A stretch of DNA of 25,080 nucleotides, from positions 428,404-453,483 of the forward strand of contig BMAT01010570.1 of the NCBI GenBank assembly GCA_019649035.1. Direction: 5' to 3'. The stretch is from Elysia marginata (Eukaryota > Mollusca > Gastropoda > Plakobranchidae). A program made the translations under genes and the position numbers. Positions 21,792-25,080 of the stretch are shown one piece after another; the stretch's first letter is position 1; the number at the start of each line of letters is the position of its first letter. The notes beneath the pieces are model-generated. The model ran no database searches, was not told the DNA's origin, and saw only the letters and a program-made list of their open reading frames with translations.

Positions 21792-22190
21792 ATTTTCATC
21801 TCAAGCTAGCTCTTTGATCTCCATCAAGTAAATAGGTATCGGGATCAAGACCATCGACGGGCCTCTGGCTCATCAATAATTATGATTTTTCTTGTATCAC
21901 TGTAGGCCTACTATCTAAATTATGATATATGTTTATCTATTATGCTTTTACCCAATCAAAGTTTTAATGTGGTTATGGTTTTTATGCAGTGTCCCCTTTA
22001 CATCTGCCCTCAATGACTTCATTAGCCAATTTATTGCTCAATGTCGCAGCTATGAAAGTTGGAGCGTTAAAAGACAAGAGAGTTTCGTAGCATCATTGGG
22101 ACATATATACCTATTTATGTACCGGTACATATTTTGTGTAACTAAACATTACCAAAACAAATGTCCATGGTCATTGAGAAAATAAAGGTT
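21792..22190 (+). mobile_element. Probable 3' UTR of the + strand LINE insertion
   Basis: Follows the WNSLP-type C-terminus and ends with GAAAATAAAG (AATAAA at 22181-22186) just before - strand LINE sequence resumes at about 22196. The open frame 21922-22185 has no family resemblance. The boundary is inferred from the flanking elements; no clear poly(A) tail or target-site duplication is visible. Confidence 0.4.
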
Positions 22191-22196
22191 CATAAT

Positions 22197-22411
22197 CATA
22201 TATTGAGATTTTCTTGGAGGGCTTCTGCAGCTACACCCGATGTGCTTCTATTAGGCCTAAAACCGCTTAGGCCTTTAGGAAGATAATATAGCCATACCTC
22301 TATGCTTGGTTTATATTCTCTGTAACACAATTGGAGATAGGGCTTTTTGTATAGTGTTGAGCGGTGTGGGAGGTCTGAGATATTTCGGTGAGCCCTTCGG
22401 TTTACCAAGCG
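22197..22411 (-). pseudogene. LINE reverse transcriptase fragment, blocks 1-2
   Basis: On the - strand, one frame reads GKPKGSPKYLRPPTPLNTIQ then KALSPIVLQRI. Another frame reads LPKGLSGFRPNRSTSGVAAE (GFRPNRST at 22264-22241). This is the K-x-G-D-P--YRPI-LLNT-YK--S-IVL-RI----LP---SGFRPNRST order of RT blocks 0-2. One frameshift is needed, so it is a pseudogene. The text breaks off after ENLNI at about 22197, just where block 3 (AFDT) should follow in 20-40 residues; block 3 is found at 20759 on the same strand. Confidence 0.75.
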
Positions 22412-22601
22412 ACGACCAATTAAATTATTAAAATTATAAAAATGTATTATAAACAAAAACTAGTAAGGGAAACATCTAGCTATAGAGCTTTGACAATGGT
22501 TTCATTCCAACAGCCTACTGCAACAACATTTCCTTCAATAATGATAATAATGATATTACAAGTAAAATAATAATATTAAACATTGCTATTAACAATAGCA
22601 A

Positions 22602-22654
<53 letters not shown>

Positions 22655-22664
22655 TAATAACAAT

Positions 22665-22695
<31 letters not shown>

Positions 22696-22735
22696 GCAAC
22701 AGCAACAGCAACAGCAACAACAACAAGAACAAGCA
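22602..22735. repeat. Compound trinucleotide microsatellite (AAT)n-(AAC)n-(AGCAAC)n
   Basis: About sixteen AAT units (22602-22650), then mixed AAT/AAC, then a run of AAC to about 22695, then AGC/AAC alternation to about 22720. Long open frames of Val/Ile or Cys/Tyr on the - strand are translation of this repeat and are not genes. Confidence 0.97.
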
Positions 22736-23044
22736 TAATAATTATATAATACAGGAATATGAAAAGCATTGCTCTTATAATCAAAATAAAAAAATGCACA
22801 TTTGCACATTTAGGACTAGCCTTAATATTTCATGAAAGGAAATTTTCAACAGTGATCATGAATCTCAAAAAAGGCACATCCCTGGCCGGTTAAAAATGTA
22901 ATAAAGCTAACAAAATTTATTGGAAGCTATGTGCGAATCTTGATCTAAATTAACGTAAGGCGCGATTTTCTTTATACTCTCTTAAATACAGGCATGTTTC
23001 GGGGATCTTGGGCTAGGAATGAAAATGAAAAGAGCAGAAAAGAA

Positions 23045-23051
<7 letters not shown>

Positions 23052-23091
<40 letters not shown>

Positions 23092-23110
23092 AAATGAGAG
23101 AGAGAGGGGG
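23052..23110. repeat. (GA)n microsatellite, interrupted
   Basis: A run of GA from 23052 to 23090, an interruption (CAAAT), then more GA to about 23106 and a short G run. The overlapping Arg/Glu or Ser/Leu open frames are artefacts. Confidence 0.97.
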
Positions 23111-23290
23111 GAAGAAAGATAAAAAGGTAGGTCGAAATAGAGGTGAAGTGGTTAAGAGAAAGCGAATAGGAATCAGACAGGGTACATGTATTAAAAGAGA
23201 GAGCATATAGACAGTCCTTCACATGTACAAAATGTAAAAATATATTATATATAATTATTTTTAAAATTTTCATACCATTATGAGTTGACG

Positions 23291-23420
23291 CTATAAACAA
23301 TATGATTTTGGTTTAGATCTGAAACAGGTGAGTTTGAGACTAGTTTTAAATCGATCTAAACGTAGAAACTGTCTTATGTGTGGTGGTAATGCCTTCCAAG
23401 TGGCTAGCCCAGAATTGTTG
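23291..23420 (-). pseudogene. LINE C-terminal remnant (LW-x-LP-x-IR type)
   Basis: On the - strand: ATWKALPPHIRQFLRLDRFK followed by TSLKLTCF and a stop soon after. This matches the P-x-L-W-N-S-L-P-x-x-I-R-x-x-x-S-L-x-x-F-K-x-x-L-K-T-H-L-F ending of L2/CR1-like LINE proteins, with N to K and H-L to C substitutions. It lies downstream, in transcriptional sense, of the YADD fragment at 23873-23887, but the two may belong to different families. Confidence 0.75.
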
Positions 23421-23639
23421 TTTTATCTAAGGGCAGCCAAAGAACTTAATGTAGGAGATGCGATCTTCATTAAATACGTGCTATAGATTACAACATAGGC
23501 TAATTATAAACCGCAAACGTTTAAATCTGTGGACCTAGAGATTGTTTATAATAGGCCTAGACCTCAATTCTTCTGGGGTAGGATTTAAAAGTAGACGTGA
23601 GTAAATAGAATCTTTTATCATATTAGCTTGAATTCGTTG

Positions 23640-23920
23640 ACGAGAAAAGCTTAAAGCTAATATAGACTTTATCTTACTAACTAGAAATTGAAAAAATTAA
23701 ATACCTTCTTATTCTTTTTCATCGCCAATAATTATCACGCTATGTGATATATTTCCAATGAAAAAACTTCATTTTTTTGCGTTTAATTTACGGCCTATTC
23801 AATCTCCATCTAAATTTAGTCTGTAAATGACATTTGTTGCCTCTTATTGGTCGATTGTAAGCTTTATGTTGCAGTATCATCAGCATAACGGAGTTTTGAG
23901 ATTTTCCTTCCTCCCGAAAA
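23640..23920 (-). pseudogene. LINE reverse transcriptase remnant with YADDT catalytic box
   Basis: On the - strand: SGGRKISKLRYADDTAT, with the catalytic YADDT codons at 23887-23873. Further on, after frame changes, GRKLNAKK and an FFQFLVSKI stretch correspond to the G-x-x-L-N-x-x-K-T-K and F-x-Y-L-G-S blocks. The GG-x-x-I-x-x-L-R-Y-A-D-D-T context is typical of LINE reverse transcriptases. Stops and indels throughout show long decay. Confidence 0.7.
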
Positions 23921-23940
23921 AATCAAAATCTCTCTATTTC

Positions 23941-23961
23941 TTTGTGTGTATGTGTGTGTGT
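23941..23961. repeat. Short imperfect (TG)n
   Basis: TGTGTGTATGTGTGTGTGT, next to the LINE remnant. Confidence 0.85.
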
Positions 23962-24937
23962 CTTTTGTTCACGGTGTTTGCCAAAAAGAGGTGTTAGATA
24001 ATTATTCTACATCATTGCCTCACACCTTTTTCTTTTCAGAAATGTTCTTTATGTATCATTCCATCTTGTTCTTACCTTCTGATCAATTCATAAGGTTCTT
24101 CTTATGCTTTAGATATTATTCTTTACAAGATACTGTAGGTTTAAACCAGAAGTGAAATGCATGCGGTGAAGAGCGTCAGTGACACGATGTGGTGAAAAAT
24201 TCGCGACCATTTGCTTTCTCTTATCGTTGACTATAATGCGGACTCCAGTATATAATTATGTCATGTCATCACATCAAAGAGTACATTGTTTCAGTGATGA
24301 TGAGAAGACAAAAATGAAGATAATCATTGAAACTCTTTCTCTCATTCCCTCTTTTTATGCATCCGTCTTTGCCTACACTCCCTTTCCCCGTCTTTCTTTG
24401 TCTTGCTATAGACAATCAAAGGCATAATTGCAGGCCTACATTTCTTTCACAATCTTCTTCTCTCTCCCTTTTACAGCAGCAGAAAAACGCGTTCAACCTC
24501 TCTTCCCCACTCACGTACTCATTTCTCCCGTTTTCGCCGCTATCCTTATGTTTTAATAATGCATCATCTTGTCCACTTTTCTCGTCCCTTCCTCACTTTC
24601 TCACTATCCTACTCATTATTTTTTTCGCTCCTTTTTGCCTTCTGGCAAAAATAAGTTTAAAACCAAAAACTGTCAACATGGTGAGATAAATAAAAAAAAT
24701 ATTTGGTTTGCCGCTTCGACATTTTTTCCCCTTTGCTTTCTGTTCTTTTTGTGAGCCGGTTTGGTTAGGTGATTAGATACTCAATTTGTTAGTTTATGCT
24801 GTACGATACGATATATAGACAAATAACCTATGTCTACGACTTGTAACAAGTGTGTAGTTAGATCTCTTAGACTAATATGTTTTAATAGCTAGGCATGCTG
24901 TAACAGTGTGAGTAAAGTTAATACAACATTACTAAAT
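23962..24937. other. Non-coding stretch, no gene seen
   Basis: Pyrimidine-rich on the + strand, notably 24330-24660, where several overlapping Ser/Leu/Phe-rich frames arise from composition alone. No domain, splice context or RT motif was recognised. Confidence 0.5.
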
Positions 24938-25040
24938 CCTCCGCTCCAGCGAGTCGCGAAGCAGAAATCCCCATTCCCAGTCCATATGAGACTGTCCAGT
25001 GTCACCACGGGGCCGAAAAAATTTAAGCTCAGTCTTGTGC
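24938..25040. other. Locally GC-rich island at the window end
   Basis: A short GC-rich patch in AT-rich surroundings. The - strand reads ELKFFRPRGDTGQSHMDW and continues to RRI and a stop. It may be a repeat fragment or an exon of a gene to the right, but no family was recognised. Confidence 0.25.
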
Positions 25041-25080
25041 TATGGTGGCCTTGTCAAATATTAAATCGCTATTCTATTCT

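Noticed and set aside
22515-22809. Open frames rich in Val/Ile or Cys/Tyr on the - strand
   Set aside because: Translation of the AAT/AAC/AGC trinucleotide repeat in different frames.
22982-23300. Ser/Leu-rich (-) and Arg/Glu-rich (+) open frames
   Set aside because: They span the (GA)n microsatellite and have no other support.
24179-24754. Several overlapping + strand frames of 60-120 codons
   Set aside because: Composition-driven Ser/Leu/Phe text in a pyrimidine-rich stretch; no domain or splice context.

Overview
The window is eukaryotic, animal and most likely molluscan (gastropod-like). It is AT-rich, and its genes are split by GT-AG introns. It also has long low-density non-coding stretches, many dinucleotide and trinucleotide microsatellites, several decayed LINE fragments, and over-represented palindromic words (TAGGCCTA, and a TCTAGA/AGATCT cluster). 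The molluscan placement is inferred from this texture; no gene here fixes the species.

Two protein-coding genes can be supported, arranged tail to tail. On the + strand the window holds only the last coding exon (2528-2656) of a gene whose protein ends in an ankyrin-repeat-like helix and a charged tail. On the - strand a complete four-exon gene (14177-18130) encodes a 130-residue mitochondrial A-type iron-sulfur carrier, ISCA1, with all three ligand cysteines present.

About 11.5 kb separate the two stop codons. The + strand is T-rich from 2657 to about 11.23 kb, then becomes A-rich. By eye it carries no AATAAA from 2657 to 9989, then has signals at 9990, 10494 and 10500. On the - strand, AATAAA signals lie at 12003, 11381 and 11317. 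The simplest reading is two long 3' UTRs converging near 11 kb. A 912-base assembly gap (12586-13497) lies inside the presumed ISCA1 3' UTR.

The part upstream of the + strand exon (1-2527) begins with a pyrimidine-rich degenerate tandem repeat and is otherwise intronic or intergenic.

The part beyond ISCA1 (18.4-24 kb) is a graveyard of non-LTR retrotransposons. An old - strand LINE appears to be split between reverse transcriptase (RT) blocks 2 and 3. Its N-terminal RT piece lies at 22197-22411 and its catalytic and C-terminal piece at 19662-20785. Between them sits about 1.4 kb holding + strand LINE pieces, so this looks like a nested insertion. Two more - strand LINE pieces lie at 23291-23420 and 23640-23920, and a short + strand tail remnant sits in ISCA1 intron 3. 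All are frameshifted and carry stops.

No tRNA, rRNA or CRISPR array was seen, nor any obviously new multi-gene system. The points most worth a second look are the nested LINE structure, the long AATAAA-free 3' region with its strand-composition switch, and the long-range inverted repeat inside it.
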